Source: Muscardinus avellanarius (lineage: Eukaryota > Chordata > Mammalia > Rodentia > Gliridae). From it: a stretch of 64,000 bases of DNA. The notes beneath the pieces were generated by a model that saw nothing but the letters and a program-made list of their open reading frames with translations, made no database searches and was not told the origin of the DNA. The stretch lies in the NCBI GenBank assembly GCA_963383645.1, contig OY726571.1:21317599-21381598 (forward strand), read 5' to 3'. The position numbers and the translations under genes were made by a program. Shown one piece after another: positions 1-14,300 of this stretch; position 1 is the stretch's first letter, and each line of letters begins with the position of its first letter.

Positions 1-131
1 AGAGAACCTGTTTCCAAAAATAAAAAAGTATAAAATAGGTCTGGGAGTGTATCCCAGAGGTAGAAGGGCTTCCAGAAACCCCAGTACCACCAAAAATAAA
101 AAATAAAAATTTAAAAATTTAAAAAATTAAA
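1..131 (+). repeat. Dimeric SINE, GGTCTGGGAGTG subfamily (partial)
   Basis: Right half of a dimeric SINE cut by the window start. It carries the subfamily mark TAGAAGGGCTTCCAGAAACC, then CCAGTACCACCAAAAATAAA and a long A/T-rich tail. Confidence 0.85.
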
Positions 132-195
132 AATTAATAATGAATAAAATTATTTTTCTACCTATACTCATGAAAGAGATGTATCTCTAATTTTC

Positions 196-330
196 TTTTT
201 TAATTTCTTTATTGATGCATTGCAGCCATCCATCTTAATGGGATAAGAGACTTGTATAGACATACATGCACACATCACCCCATTAGCCTTTACGCAATCT
301 TTGTGAAGTTTCTGATATTAAGGTTACAGT
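196..330 (-). repeat. L1 3' end fragment
   Basis: Starts TTTATTGATGCATTGCAG and continues with GACTTGTATAGACATACATG and CCATTAGCC, resembling the 3' terminal part of the composite element at 56.05 kb. Short, 5'-truncated, minus orientation. Confidence 0.5.
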
Positions 331-1043
331 TTGGGCATGGAAAGAGATAGCCATCTCTACCCTACAAGATACCTTGATGTGGGATTTTCCAATTTCCAAA
401 ACTGTGAAAAACAGATTTCTATTACTTATCAGCCACCTAGTCTTTGCTATGTTCTAATATTCCAAACAGACTGAGATAAAGATTTTGTGAAAAAGTGATG
501 TTCTGTGTTTTTTCTATTCTCTCTTTATTTCATATATTTTTGTTCCTTTATTATATATAAATGAAGAGACCTAGTTGCTTTCCTCTAGCAATATTTCTGT
601 TTAATAAATGTTATAATCCTTTGTAGATTTTATTTGCTTTTTAAGGCTTTTTCATGAAGCATCACACATTTTATACAGATCTGTTACCCAGCAAATTTCA
701 GTGACGAAACTCACTACATGTTTGTCTTTAATTCCAGCTCTATATCACCACCAAAAACTTTAATAGGCTTTTTAAATTTCACTTGAAGTTCCACCTGGAT
801 ACTCTAACTCTAATTTTTAACTCATTTGAGAATTGGCAAATTCTCTGAGTCAAAAGCTGTTAGAGATTTCTATCATACCTTGGAAAAGTTCTTGCTATAA
901 TGCAATCTTCGCATATCTAGTTTTTTTAAGCTTTCTGTTGTAGTAAGAATGACAACATTCTACTCTATCTTACTTGGAAGTAAAAAAATTTGCAATATGA
1001 TTTACAAAAACGAGAGAGAAGCAATAAGTCTCTAATCAGAATC
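331..1043. other. Intron, nothing recognised
   Basis: AT-rich DDX60 3'-side intron. I looked for the next C-terminal exon on the minus strand here and in 1306-2132 and found none. Confidence 0.5.
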
Positions 1044-1100
1044 TTCTTTTATTATATTTCTTTTATTTCTTTTCTTTTATTTTATTTTATTTTATTTACT
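1044..1100. repeat. TTTTA-rich simple repeat
   Basis: Variable TTTTA pentamers adjoining the tail of the following minus-strand SINE. Confidence 0.8.
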
Positions 1101-1305
1101 TTTCCAGTACTGGGGATGGAACCCAGGGGCATTCTACCTCTGAGCTATAACTCCAGCACTGTTTTTTATTCTTTTTATTTGAAAATAGGGTCTCACTGAG
1201 TTGCAAAGGGCCTCAGTAAGTAGCTGAGGTTGTCTGCGAACCGTGATCCTCCTGTCTCAGACTCCCAAATGCTAGGATTACAAGCGTGCGCCACCATGCC
1301 CAGCT
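1101..1305 (-). repeat. B1-dID-like dimeric SINE
   Basis: Reads TACTGGGGATGGAACCCAGG (ID-like box B region, reversed) then GATCCTCCTGTCTCAGACTC and GCCACCATGCCCAGC (B1-like head, reversed). Full-length, minus orientation. Confidence 0.85.
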
Positions 1306-2132
1306 ATTATACTTATTTTTATAATGACCTTTTTTAAGAATAGAGATATTTTGTTTTATAAGTTAAACATAAACTTATTTGAACCAAGAAATTAAACAAT
1401 ATTTCAAGAATGCACATGTAGTAAAGAAGTGTGAAGATGATATTTCAGTGACTAATGTGCTCAGAAGTCTAGAGGACATTCTGTGAGAGCACATTTGTTA
1501 TTCAACATTATGGGATTAGAAGGCATAGACAAACTCTTCTCTTTTTATTCCTTGGTGCCCTTTCACTGAGGTTGTCAGCTTAGTACACTTTCTCAAATTC
1601 TAGTTAACTGCCAGTAATAGTATTAGAAATGATATGGGATTATGACCAAAGATAATATTGCAGATAAAATTGGGAAAGAATTTTGGTCTCTGAATCAAAG
1701 AACGATTTTCTAGATGGCTATTAGAATCTAATATTTTCTCAGAGAAAGCATTAGAGTTCACAACACAGTATCTCAAGGCAAAAAGGTCCTGAAAGAACTG
1801 TGGGTTTCAAGGACAGTTGTTTGACTTGCAGATATAATTACTTTCATCTTTTTTTTTAGGCTCTCAATGTTGTTATTTGATATGAGCAAATTAAAACCAT
1901 GAATGAGATTTTTGTCCCATTCTTCCTCAAGGCATTTAACTTTCTGAGAGATTTACAGAGTGGGGCTTTTTAATTACATATTAAATATCATTCTAGTTAA
2001 AAAAAGAATGAGTTATTTTATAAAGTGAATTGATTATCCTATGTTAATAAAAGCTTACTGCTGTGGAATCATTTTTGGTACAATCTAATCACCTTAACTA
2101 ATAAACCTTAACTAATAGATCATTCACTTTAC

Positions 2133-2254
2133 CTTTGATTGATAAAACTTGATGTTAGCATCTAGGAATTTTGCTGGAATATACTGTCTTCCAAAGAGAT
2201 GTGCCAAGACTAATACTAGCTTTTCCATAACATCTTGAGAAAAATGTTTTGAAT
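2133..2254 (-). CDS. DDX60: DDX60 exon Y (last exon seen)
   Basis: 122 nt, encoding [40 protein letters not shown] and K. Acceptor TTTTGTATAG, donor GTAAAGTG. It ends on a codon boundary. The next exon expected for the family was not found between 1 and 2132, so it lies outside the window. Confidence 0.94.
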
Positions 2255-5200
2255 CTATACAAAACAAAGTATTTGGTTATAAAGGTGAAAAAGGTGAAAA
2301 TATGTCTGTCCATTTTATGAGGTTTAAATTGAAAGTTACATTTTATTTCAGAGATACTAATATTTTTGTGTGTGATACTTGGGGCTGAACTCAGGGGCAT
2401 TCTACCTCTAAGCCACACGCACAGCTCTGTTTTATTTTTTATTTTGAAACAGGGCCTTGCTAAGTTGCTGAGGTTGGCTGTGAACCTGCGATCCTTCTGT
2501 TCTAGTCTCCCAAGTACTGGGATTTCAGGTGTGCTGCACCATCCCCAGATAAAATTAGACCTTTGAGACAAATACAGCAACTGTGGAATAACTCTGCCAA
2601 CTGTTCTCAACTGTGCTGTTTTTCATTCTTGCTTCACCCTAGCTAAGATCCTAGTCATTCCAACCACAATTGCCTATTTTTTCCTTACTTTGGTCTATCT
2701 TGGTAGATAATTAGACTTCTTAAAGAATTTATGATCATGTCTCTCAACTGCTCACAAATTTCTGATGACATCTCAATACCTGCAAACAATATTTAACTTC
2801 CTTAACATAGCTTGAAATTTTTTCAAAATTAAGCACACAAACAGCCTCCCAGCTTCACTTACCTGCCTTAACTTCCTTCACTTTTCTAAGTTATTGCCAA
2901 CTTGAATTACTCTGTTTTGTACAACACATGAATATCGTACTGTCGTAGTTCAAAAGTTTTGAGATTTAATAATTTGGGCTCTAGATTCAGACCACTTATC
3001 TTTGAATCTCGGTCATGACTTACTAAAAGTGTAGAATAGAGTTGCACATGGTGGCACCCATCTGTAATCCTAGCATGTGGGATGCTGAGACAGGAGGACT
3101 GCAGGTTTGAGGCTAGCCTCGATGACTTAGTAAAAGCCTATCTCAAATTTAAAAAAATAATAATAAAACTAGGGGAGCAGCTCAGTGATAGAATACCCCT
3201 GAGTTCAATGCCCAGTACAAAAACAAACAAACAAAAAACCACCGTAAAGGATGGGACCAGGGAAATTTATTTAAGTTCCCTGTACCTCAGCTTTCTCTTA
3301 CCTGAAATAAAGATAGTTATATTATGTCTTATAAAGTTATTAAAATTTCCATACTCAAATTTGCAATGCCCTATATCTATCCTCACATCAGTAAACAAAA
3401 CTGTTTTCTATTGCCCGAAGTTACTCCTCCTCTTACAGATCTTTCAAGGAAACAGAAGTTTTTGAGTAATCTTATGTTATATAGCAATGCACTTTTACCA
3501 CATAGCAACTAGACGTATTGAGCAAAGTAGAGTGTTCCTATTAATTAATTGTAGAAAATAAAGTAATGGAAAGGCATTGAATTTACCAGGCATTAAAATA
3601 TAGCAACAAATCACAAATATTGCAAGAGGAAAAAATTATTTTAGGGCCAGTGTGTAAGAGATTCACTGTTTAAATGTTGAAATCAAAGGATTTTAATAAA
3701 AATTGTGTTAAATTGAATTTATCAAAAATTTATATGATGTAGGCAAAAATGAAATATGGTTAAAAGGAAAAGATTCTAGATTATATAATTAACTTAATAC
3801 CAGTTATTTCAACTTACTATGCAATTATAGTCAGAGAAAATGATTGAAATAAATATTTACAAGTATTAAAACTAATTTTCTGTGGATAATAAAAGTTTAG
3901 ACTTTTGCAGTATTGGAAAGAGATCCCACCCTATTTTATTTTATTTTTATCTTTTATTTATTTAGTGTGAAACAGGGTCTTGCTAAGTTGTTGGAGGTGG
4001 CCTCAAACCATGATACTCCTGTCTTAGCTTCCCAAGTACTGGAATTACAGGTTTGTGCCAACCATGCTCAGCTAATATATATATATATTTTGGGGGGGGT
4101 GGTACTGGGGTTCCTGGAAACCATTCTCTGGGCTATACTCCAAGACCTATTTTATATTTTTATTTGGAAACAGGGTCTCTTAAGCCAGCGAGGCTGGCTT
4201 TGAACCTGTGTGATCCTCCTGTCTCTGCCTCACAAGTATGGGGATTACAAGCATATGCTACCACGCCCAGCTAGCTAATATTTTTTTTAACATACTGCCT
4301 TCCTACATCCTTTTTTTTCTGTAGTGAGTAAACATTATATTTGATTAGAAGAAAATATTTTCCAAAAATTGTATATTATTCAATATGATCTAAATCCTGA
4401 AGGCTAGGAATTATTGAAGTTAATACTTTCAAGAAATTCAGATTTAAAAACAGATGTCACGGCCAGGCATGGTGGCACATACTTTTAATCCCAGTACTTG
4501 GGAGGCTGAGACAGGAGGATCACTGGTTTGCAGCCAGAATATTTTCCTTTTAACTCAACTACTTAGTGAGGCCCTCCACAATTTAGTGAGACCCTGTTTC
4601 CAAATAAAGAATGAAAAATAGGGCTGGTGGTATGGCTCAGAGGTAGAGTGCCCCTGGGCTCAATCCTCAGTACTGCAAGAAAAAAAAAAGATGTCACAAA
4701 ACATGGCTCCCTTTCACATAATCTATTGTAATTAGTATTCAGCTTTAGCTTATCTAATATGGAGATCTATAAGTTATCTCCATACTAACTATATTTTCTT
4801 TGTAAACGTATGCCCAAAATGCTAGCTTTCTGCATATCTGTTATTATTTTTGGAATATATACTTATATATTAAAACCTCAAGCTTACCTTTCATAGTTGG
4901 CTGACAAAGATTATGGAAAAGACCTCTTACCAGAAAACTAACAAAAACCAGATTAGAGGGCTCATGGTAATGCAAATGTGACACAAGTCCAGCAAACCCC
5001 ATCGGATTGCCCTCTTGATCTACGTATCCCTAAAGAACAAAAACAATTTGTTAGTTTGACAAACACATGATTAATAAATAGCTTACTAGCTGCCTGTTTA
5101 AAGTGTTTAATGCCATTGTAAGAAAGATTGGCAACTGTTAACTGGTCCAACTTTGATAGTTATAGCAATTATAAATAATATTAATCATTGAATAGGAACT

Positions 5201-8200
5201 TCCAAAGACTGCTATTGGTTCAACAAGGTCACAAATCTAAATAGTCAAAAACCTTCTTTCACAATAGATTAAAAAAAAAAAGTTACCATACCTCTTTCAT
5301 CAGGAACTGCATTGCAAACAAAAAGTAGAGTTTCAACATCTCCACTGTTTCGGGTTTTTTGAAGGACAGCAGTGAGTGCTTTAACACTGACAGTGCCTAT
5401 AAAAAAGGACACTTTACTCACACAATGTTAAGCAAAACCTAATGAAACTGAAGGGTCATTGCTCGGATTTCTAAAAGATCAGCGGACCTGACCACTTCCC
5501 GGGCCAGTGATAAAGTCTAAAGCCCAGGCAATGCCCGTTGGGTACCTTTGCCTTGCCATCCTCTGGGTCGTCTGCCTTGGAAGCCAACAACAAGAGTCGC
5601 AGAATTAGAGTTATGCCAAGAGGAAACTGTCCTCTCAGCTCAGGAACTTTGGATTTTATGAGTTTTACTATTTTGGGCAATGGAATATCAAAGAAATAGA
5701 CATCACCCAGCAGGTCTTGACCTCGTCTTCCAGCACGACCAGACATCTGGAAACGAAATAGAATCACAATGTGAAATTCTCCTAAGTATTTTTCCGATCA
5801 TAGCGTAAGAATTCAGATTTTTACATGTTGCCAAGCAAGTAAATTGTGTCTATGTTCAAACATTAACTGAAATGAACATCCAGCAATGTCAGGCTTCAAA
5901 ATTTTACCATGAATGATAAAGAGTTGATAAATCAGAGATGTATAGTTTTAATGTTTTAATGTATAGTTTTAGTAGTTTTAATTTAATCCATGTCATTAAT
6001 TATTCCAGGTATTTGTATGATAATATAATTATTATATATAAAATATATCACAAATAATAGCCACAAGTTTGCTTACAGCTGAACTCTACCAATTTTCTCT
6101 CCCTATCTTCTCTCTTCTCTTCTCTCTTTCTGTCTCTCTCTTCCTTTCTCTCCTGCCCTTTCTCCCACAACAAAAAACAAAAATGTGTTGAGCTACAAGC
6201 ACAAAACAAAATCTTTGCATAAATTGAGGAAATACACGAGTGAGATTAAATGCATAATTCTTTTTTTTTTTTTTTTTTTGGTGGTACTGGGGTTCCTGGA
6301 AGCCCTTCTACCTCCGGGCTACACTCCCAGACCTATTTTATTAATTTTTTTATTTGGAAACAGGGTCTCTTAAGCCAGCGCGGCTGGCTCCGAACCAGCG
6401 CAATCCTCCTGTCTCCGCCTCCCATGCGCGGAGATACAAGCGTGCGCCACCACGCCCGGCTAAATGCATAATTCTTTAAAAATTTCTTCACAGAGGTTAT
6501 ATTAATTCTCACTTAAGTGCATAAAGTGTGCTATTTTTTTCACATACAAAAAGCACTACAAAATATGAGGTATATATAATCACTATCCTCATGGCACAAT
6601 GTGGAAACTGGGGCCTAGAGAGCATAAAAAACTTGCCCACAGTCAAAAAACCAAAAGTGGAAGATCTAGGACTGTAAGCTTGGCATTTTAGTTTCCAAGT
6701 CCATCAACCCAAGTATACTAACACCCTGGCCTTGGAACCCTAAATATGAGATTCCCAAAGGTGAACTATAAAGGAGTTCACATGAAAATAAAAACAACAG
6801 TGGCTGGTAAAATTGGTGAGAAATTAGAGGTTTTTAGAGAGAAAAGGAAATGCTTTGATAAAAACATGAAAGTTCAGCTGGGATGTAGATCAGTGGCAAA
6901 GCACTTGCCTGGCAAGTGCATTGCCCTGGGTTCAACCCCCAGTCCAAAAAGACAAAAAAAAAAAAAGACCCCCTTTAAAAACCTGAATGTTAGGTAACAT
7001 TCATACATTGGGTTTGATGCTGCCAGCAAAAATACTAGCCAAGTGTTCCTGGGCAGGGTAACTAAACAAAGGCAAACTCTACTTTCTGAAGGACATAGTA
7101 AAATAGAGAATTAGGGAAAATATTTTAATAATACAAGGCCAAGAGTGTATGATGAAAGATGGTAGATACAGGGATAGCAAGGCAAAAATCAAATACCACG
7201 ACAGAAGAGTAATGAAATGGGCTTGATCGTGCATCAGGACCAAAGAACAGAAATGCATCAAACATTGCTCCAGAGTGCAAAATCCTAAGCATAGCAAAAA
7301 CAAGTGTTTATAGAACCCCTTTCTTATAAATCACTTTATTTAATTTTGTAAATCTGATGAGATAGTGCCTGTCACCCATATTATGGAGATAGGAAAGGAG
7401 AATCAGATAGTTGAGCTATCTCATCAAAGGCCACACACCTGATCAGCAGTAGTCATATAATCCCAAACTAATGTGTTTTTCCTTATACCATACCCCAAAA
7501 TGGTAGCCAGCCAGGGATGAATGCCGAGTATACTATACCGTGAATTGTAGCATCCTTGTCAACTAATAGTTCACATTTTTACTACTTTATGGCTATATTT
7601 TAGCGATACATTGAGATAGTTATGTATAAACTACCTGTCTGTAATTTAAAGCATCCAGAAAAACTGAGTTTTGAGCAAAAACCACAGATTTACAAGGCAT
7701 ATTGATTCCCAAAGCAAGTGTTCCAGTAGCTGTCACAACCTACAAAGAGAATAAAAGAATGAACTCATGAAATCATATTTTAATAGAATGCAAGTGTTTC
7801 CTTCAAAAAGGCTCCTGAAACACTCCTTGACTGTCTGTCAAATCACAGTGGAAATGCTGTAGATACTGGACACATTGGCATTCTTCCTATTTTACAAACA
7901 CATCCTGAAATCAAGCTCATTACAATGCTAGTTGCTTATCACAAAATATCCTTCCCCCCAGTAGTCATTTGTCCTGGTGTTTCAGTTGTCTGCTCAAATG
8001 TCTGGACCCCCATCTAAACTAATCATCATTATCTACCTCTTTTTCCTACATTATTTATCTTTCTAGTAATAATAACTGGCAGAGGCAGAGCCATTCCTGC
8101 TGCATGACAGGGTCGCAGCTGGGAAGAGAATTCCGCAGGGCTGGAAGACTCTGGCAAAACTGAAGCCATTAACCCTCTTGATTTTAGTTATAATAATGAT

Positions 8201-11200
8201 AATGTTAATGAAATTTGAACATTGCTTTGAGTATTGATGTTTTGTAATAATATGAAAATTGATGTGAATATGACTGAAAAATGTCCTAAGATTTGTACTG
8301 GGGTTAGAATTAAGAAGAATATGACTATGGGAGAACTTTTAAAAAGCTACATAGAAAAGAGCTCTTTGCTCTTCTGCTTACAACACCTAACTCACTTAAG
8401 GTTTTAGTTATGAAAGGAAAAAGTTAACTTTAGGCAAATTAAACCTACTGTGCAAGGCCCTCCATATGTTGCTTATAAGTTAGGGGGTAGACTGTAGTAT
8501 ACCCCTCCGGGGGCTAGCACTAATCAGAATACTTTTCCACCTCCAACCATCCTCCACTTTCCCGTACAGGAGTGTATAATGATTGGAAAGCACAGAGTTA
8601 ATATTACTGGAAAATGGCTTGATGTCAGGACTCTGCCGTTCCTACAGAGGGTTGGGCAGGCAGGGACCTCCTTGGTGCCTGCTCACTAAAGCACAAAAGA
8701 GTTCTCTTGGTAAACAACTTAACAAGTATTGTATGTTAGAGAAATAAAATAAGTTTAGTATAAATTTGGTGGTTGGGTCAAAATAAGTTAATAGAATACC
8801 TAGTAGTCAAAAATAACAGATAAAATCAGCAGCTAATTTTAGAAGTAAAAATAGTAGGTTTAGCATTTAGCGGTTAAGGATAAGTTTAATTAAAGTTTAT
8901 TATGTGGGATGGAGAAATCGGCTAGGCAGAGCCTCCCCTTTCTGGTGTTTTTGATCAAAGATCATAAGAATTTAAGAAAATAAATTGCATACTTAGTATT
9001 TAAAAATATAAAATATAAAAGTAAAATGTTTTGTGCCCCTCAAAGATCTTTTAAAATCTTTGTGTTCCTTCTAAAGAAAAAGCCCCTTGTTTTCTGTACA
9101 TTTAGTTTAGCTTTAGGTCTGAACGTACTTTGCAGAGCACCATTGTTAGTTAGGTTAATAATTAGAATAAAATTGATCTTTGTGACTAGATAACCAGAAT
9201 GATTTGTATGATATTAATTTGGATAATTTCAGGTATTGGGATATGAGCTCATCGGAGTAGGTTAAATTGTTCCAGATAAAGCGCAAAATGTACCTAGGTG
9301 TACTGAAAACATGTTTTTCTAAATGTTGTTTATATCCAGGTGTTTTGTCAGAAGTTGTTAATATCAAATATTTCCATGTAAAATCATATAAAAATAAAGC
9401 ATTGACTCTGTATGGCAGAGTCACGCCTCCAAAAAGGCCGTCTCTCATTCCCTCAAGTCGCCGACTCCTCACCACCTTCGAGAAACCCTGACTTGGCCGC
9501 AGCTGGTCTTCGGCAAATAACTACCTCAACAATTTTATTTATTTGTCTTATGTCAGGCTCCAAGTATCATTCATGATGGTATCTCCAGCATTGAGGAGTA
9601 TAACGGGTACATGATAAGTTTTATCATAAATGTTTCTTAATTAATTGTAAGAAAGGGAATTTCTCCATGACGGGACAATAATACTTTCACACACCCACTT
9701 CTGGAAAATTACTTACTTTGTCTGCTAAAATGAATTAAAATTCTATCAATAGAGATAATATATCTCAAAAGTAAGACCAAAGTAAATTTTCATTTTTCCC
9801 CCTAAATTCCCATGGTATCTGCCCAGAAAAGAAATAGGAAAAAGTCTGTTTACATAATAATTCAACTTCTTACTCATTTTCAGCTAATGCTGTATATTTT
9901 TAGTTTCCCTTTTTGTACTGATCAGATATATTCTCCTCTTGGTATTGATATGGCAGGATTAGTGCTAATGTTGAAGCATATGGAGTAATTTTCTCCATTT
10001 TGTAATTGAAGTGTATATATTTGTCAAAATGTAACACATCATTCATTAAATGTTTTTCTAAAGTTCTAAAAACAAAAATGTAGAAAGTAAGATTATTAAG
10101 TTTAGAAAACTAAACACCTTCTTATAAATATAAATGTATATTCTTATAAATATAAATAAAGGTACTACTATATCAGTAGTACCTTGTCTTAAGGAACCTA
10201 GTTACTTACTAGTCAAGGTACTAGAACTAAGTAACTGCTATTAAATAGCTAATATCTTAGACACAGGATATGTTGATCAAAATAGGTGTCCCTCTTTTCT
10301 CTCAATTCACAGAAGTGTAGAAAACATTATTATGAACCTTTAAAATGTACATTTTTATTAGTGAAGAGAAGGGCTATGCAAAGTTGTTAATAATATATTT
10401 TCTTTTTTCTAGATAAGACTTTCTTCCTTTTTTAAAAAATTTTTCTTTATTGTGGTCCTGAGGATTGAATCCAGATGCATTCTACCTCTGATATACACCC
10501 CAGCCCTATTTTATGTTTTACCTTTGAAACAGGGTCTGACTAAGTTGCAGAGGGCCTCACTAAGTTGCTGAGTCTGGCTTTGAAACTGCGATCCTCCTGT
10601 CTCAGCCTCCCAAGTACTTAAAAGGATTGCAGGCATGTGCCACCACTCCTGAGTACCTACACGATTTTCTGTACCATGTAATTTATTGTGATTAAAAGAT
10701 GCTACCTTGCATAGCAAAATTCACATCTCTCTGTCTCTGACTCTCTTCCCCCCAACCCCCGTTATATACACACATCCTCACACACGCTCACAAATGTAGT
10801 TTATGTTATGTAAAATTCAAGGCAGAAAACGTTTTAAAGTAAGGCAGATAACTATTTTTAAATATTACTCAAGATTCAAATTCACTAGAAAATTATCTAA
10901 ACCCTCTTTGTAAGGGGATTCAGACTTTCCTCATGTAGCCACATAGGAAGTACCAAGCAAAACACCAGAAAGGTTTAGTTTAAAAATTCTAAGTGAACCC
11001 TCCTCTTGTCCGCTGTCAGTGGTAGGAGAAAGAACACTGAGGGGTGACAAGTCTGAAAGCTGCTGAGATAAAAAGTTCTGGGAAACAACACATTCCTCTC
11101 TAGCTTTTAGCTATGGCATGAGACAAAGATCTGGCCAACCTCTGCTCTGAAAGTCCTCCAAACTCATGAACAAATGTCTATAGCCCAAATCATATAAAGA

Positions 11201-11291
11201 GCTGATAAAATGCCCTAGATATTCTAAACAAGAAATCAAGAAGCCTCACCAAGATCAGGATAAGTGTGCATAGACATTAAAAATATATACA

Positions 11292-11337
<46 letters not shown>

Positions 11338-14300
11338 TATATTTAAAATATATAATTTTTAAAAGGTTGAACCCAGGGACATTCTACCCCCAAGATACAC
11401 CATCAGCCCTTTATTTAAGATTATATTTTTGTTTTGAAACATGGTTCCATAAGATTGCAGAGTCTCAGTAAATTGCTGAGGTTTGTCTTACACCTATGAT
11501 TCTCCTGTCTCACTCTCCCAAGTACTGGGGTTACAGGCATGTGCCATCATACCTGGCACAGGTATATTTCATATTTAGAAATATAAAATATTTCTAAAGA
11601 GAAATATTTAGAAAAGTACTAAATACTAAATATTTCTATAGAGAAATATTTGGAAAAGTAGTTGTTTAGGAAATATTTTTATTCTCATGATAAAGGATAA
11701 ACTGAATGATGCACTTCAAATCCTTCCCTATATCAAATGAAACGGAGACAGATGGTGATATCATGTGTTGTTAACAAAAATTAAAAAGTCATAGTTAGAT
11801 AAGAAAAATATAGTTATGTGTTTACTTTTCAAGAAAATTCAGCTTCATACAGTCACAACTTCAATTTTTAGAATGAAAAAAAAATACCCACCTTAATATA
11901 TCCTTTCCTAAAAAGAATTTCAACCAGCTGTTTCTCTTTGGCACTCATGGCTCTGTGGTGGTATCCAATACCCCTTTTTGCCAGAGCTTTTAGTTCTGAA
12001 CCTTTTCTTTCAAATCTTACTCGACGAAATACCGTCTGAAGTGACTAAAAGAAGAAAAAGTTTGAGGGTTTTAGTAACTTCTTATTTGGTGTTAATTTAA
12101 ATCACCATCCAAAATGTTTAAATGAAAGGAACATGCAGGTGTGTCATCATTTGACTAAATGAAACAAATGTTAAAAATTGACTCTATGTGAATCAAAGAG
12201 TAACTACAAGAAAAATCTTCACAAGTCTTTGGACAGACTGTCTAAAGCAGACCCGCCCCACTTCTGGGGTGAAAAGCTCTGATAAAGGGATAGATCATAT
12301 ACCCAGTGGAGGTGTGTGTATCTGAAGGAAATCCGGTCCCTGCTGGAGCCTTGGACTTTCTCAGAGAGACAGAGACTTCAGGAAAGAGAGTAGGGTTTCT
12401 ACCTTATAAGGACAGAGAATGCTCACTTCCCATTGCAAATAAGTCACAAAAGGCCTTAAAAATATCCATGTCCTAAGAAGGAAATCCAGCTGTGGCCAGA
12501 GTTACATGCACAAAGATACGCCCAGCGTATGTGGGGAGGAGCTTAAGGATTCAAAAGCAAAAAGCTGGTTTGCTGGTTATTTTAGTTATATAGTCATCCA
12601 CACAATGAAATACAAAGATCCATTAAAATGATCATGTAAATACATGGTAATGAGAAGGGGAGGGATCATGAAGTTTACAAAAGAAAGTGTAGAATAGAAT
12701 AAATATAAACACACACATATTGTGGGTGGGACAGGTAAAATCGTAAAATGTTCATCTGGTGGGCAGTAATTACTTTTGAGTGGTATATTCCCTTGATTAC
12801 TACTAACATGTATACTCATTTGTCTACCATAAGCATGAATGATTTGTACAGTTTTTTAAAAAAAGATTTCAAAGATGATATGGCCAACCACTTTCACATA
12901 GTTTAATCCTCTTTGGTAGGATGCTTTAATTACATCATTAGGAAGCCTCTGATTTTGAGAAATTCTATGAATATTACTCGAAGTGTATCAAGCTAACTGG
13001 ACCTAAATTTTTAAAGGAGACATGAGACATCAAAGTCTAGAATTCAGGCTATGAAAAAATATATATAATGGAAATACATAAGTAAGTAAGTAAGTAGTCC
13101 AAGGGTAGACACTTCTGTGAAGTTGGAGTTGGGTGAACTGTTAATAAGCAGGAAATAACCTACAAATCCTAAACATGAGCTTTTTTAGGTCTATACTGCA
13201 GAACCCTCAAGAGGTAGGTGGAGCCAAGAGGTCCAATTCACAGATTTCAGTAGAAATAGCATCTAGTTATTTTACAAACTACTGTCGATAACAGATGACA
13301 GAGAGGTTCTGATGGATGAGTGGCACAGGCTCCAGGAGAACCATCCTCTTCCCACACTGACCTCAGTGTCCATCACTTTTCCATCAGCATACGTGCAGTC
13401 TGGAGGGATTTCCAGGTTCTTCTTTAGACTCTTCAGTAGATTATCATGTTCAGCTTTATGTATTAGGCTCTGATCCAGTCTCCTGGGGTTTTTCAAGCCT
13501 TTTTCATCTCTATTGTCAACACAAAATTTTAAGCAATGAATATTCATACTCAGCCACCACAAGAAGTCCAAGACATCTCCAATAATGCCTATGGAGACCT
13601 TCACTGCCATTTTCATTTGTACTCTCATGACTCAGTCTCCTTTCTTGAATGCACCTGCTCTGTGCCCCCTGGGGTTTAGAGAAAACTCCACTACATGCAT
13701 GTTTCTTCTGAGATGTTCTCTTTCAGTCTTGCTGTAGCCTCTTCATCAAGTACAGGTCTCCTAACATGGCCACATATTGTTGTCTACCCATACATTTTAT
13801 TCAAGGTCACCAACTGTCAAGTAAAATACATTCTGTCCTCCTGCTTTGACAAATATATCCCCATAACAAGCTGGAATTTAAAGGGATGATAGTAGCCAGA
13901 TACAGTGGTAGAATCCTATAGTCCCAGTACTTGAGAGGCTAGGACATAAGGATCCTAAGTTCAAGGTCAGCCTCAGCAATTTAGCAAGACCCTGTTTCAA
14001 AATAAGAAGAGTTAGTATTGTATCTCAGAGTTAGAATGTCCTTAGGTTCAGTCCCCAGATCCAACCAAAAATAAAAGTGAAGTTGCAACAGTGAACTCTC
14101 AATGGGCATGTCTCCTTAGCCCCCACTGGCTCTTTCTTTCATGGACATGGATACAGATGGAGGAGGGTCAGAGTGGTACTTCAAAGTGTTGATTCCCAAA
14201 CTTACAAGCATACCTCCTCCTTTCCAAAAAAAAAAAAAAAAAAAAAAAAAAAGGAAAAGAAAAACCAATTACTCAGTGCACTTCAACCATACCTTATTGT

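Noticed and set aside
5292..5396. The other open frame over exon W ([12 protein letters not shown]...)
   Set aside because: Only the [12 protein letters not shown] frame matches the family and keeps the phase with exons V and X.
6185..6471. Recurring frames such as [20 protein letters not shown] at many sites
   Set aside because: Translations of the dimeric SINE in different copies.
6874..6967. A tRNA gene
   Set aside because: Boxes A and B are present, but the anticodon arm does not fold and there is an A tail; it is a tRNA-derived ID SINE.
13272..13628. A 118-codon minus-strand frame as a separate gene
   Set aside because: It is exon S plus read-through into both introns; splice sites bound the coding part to 13362-13509.
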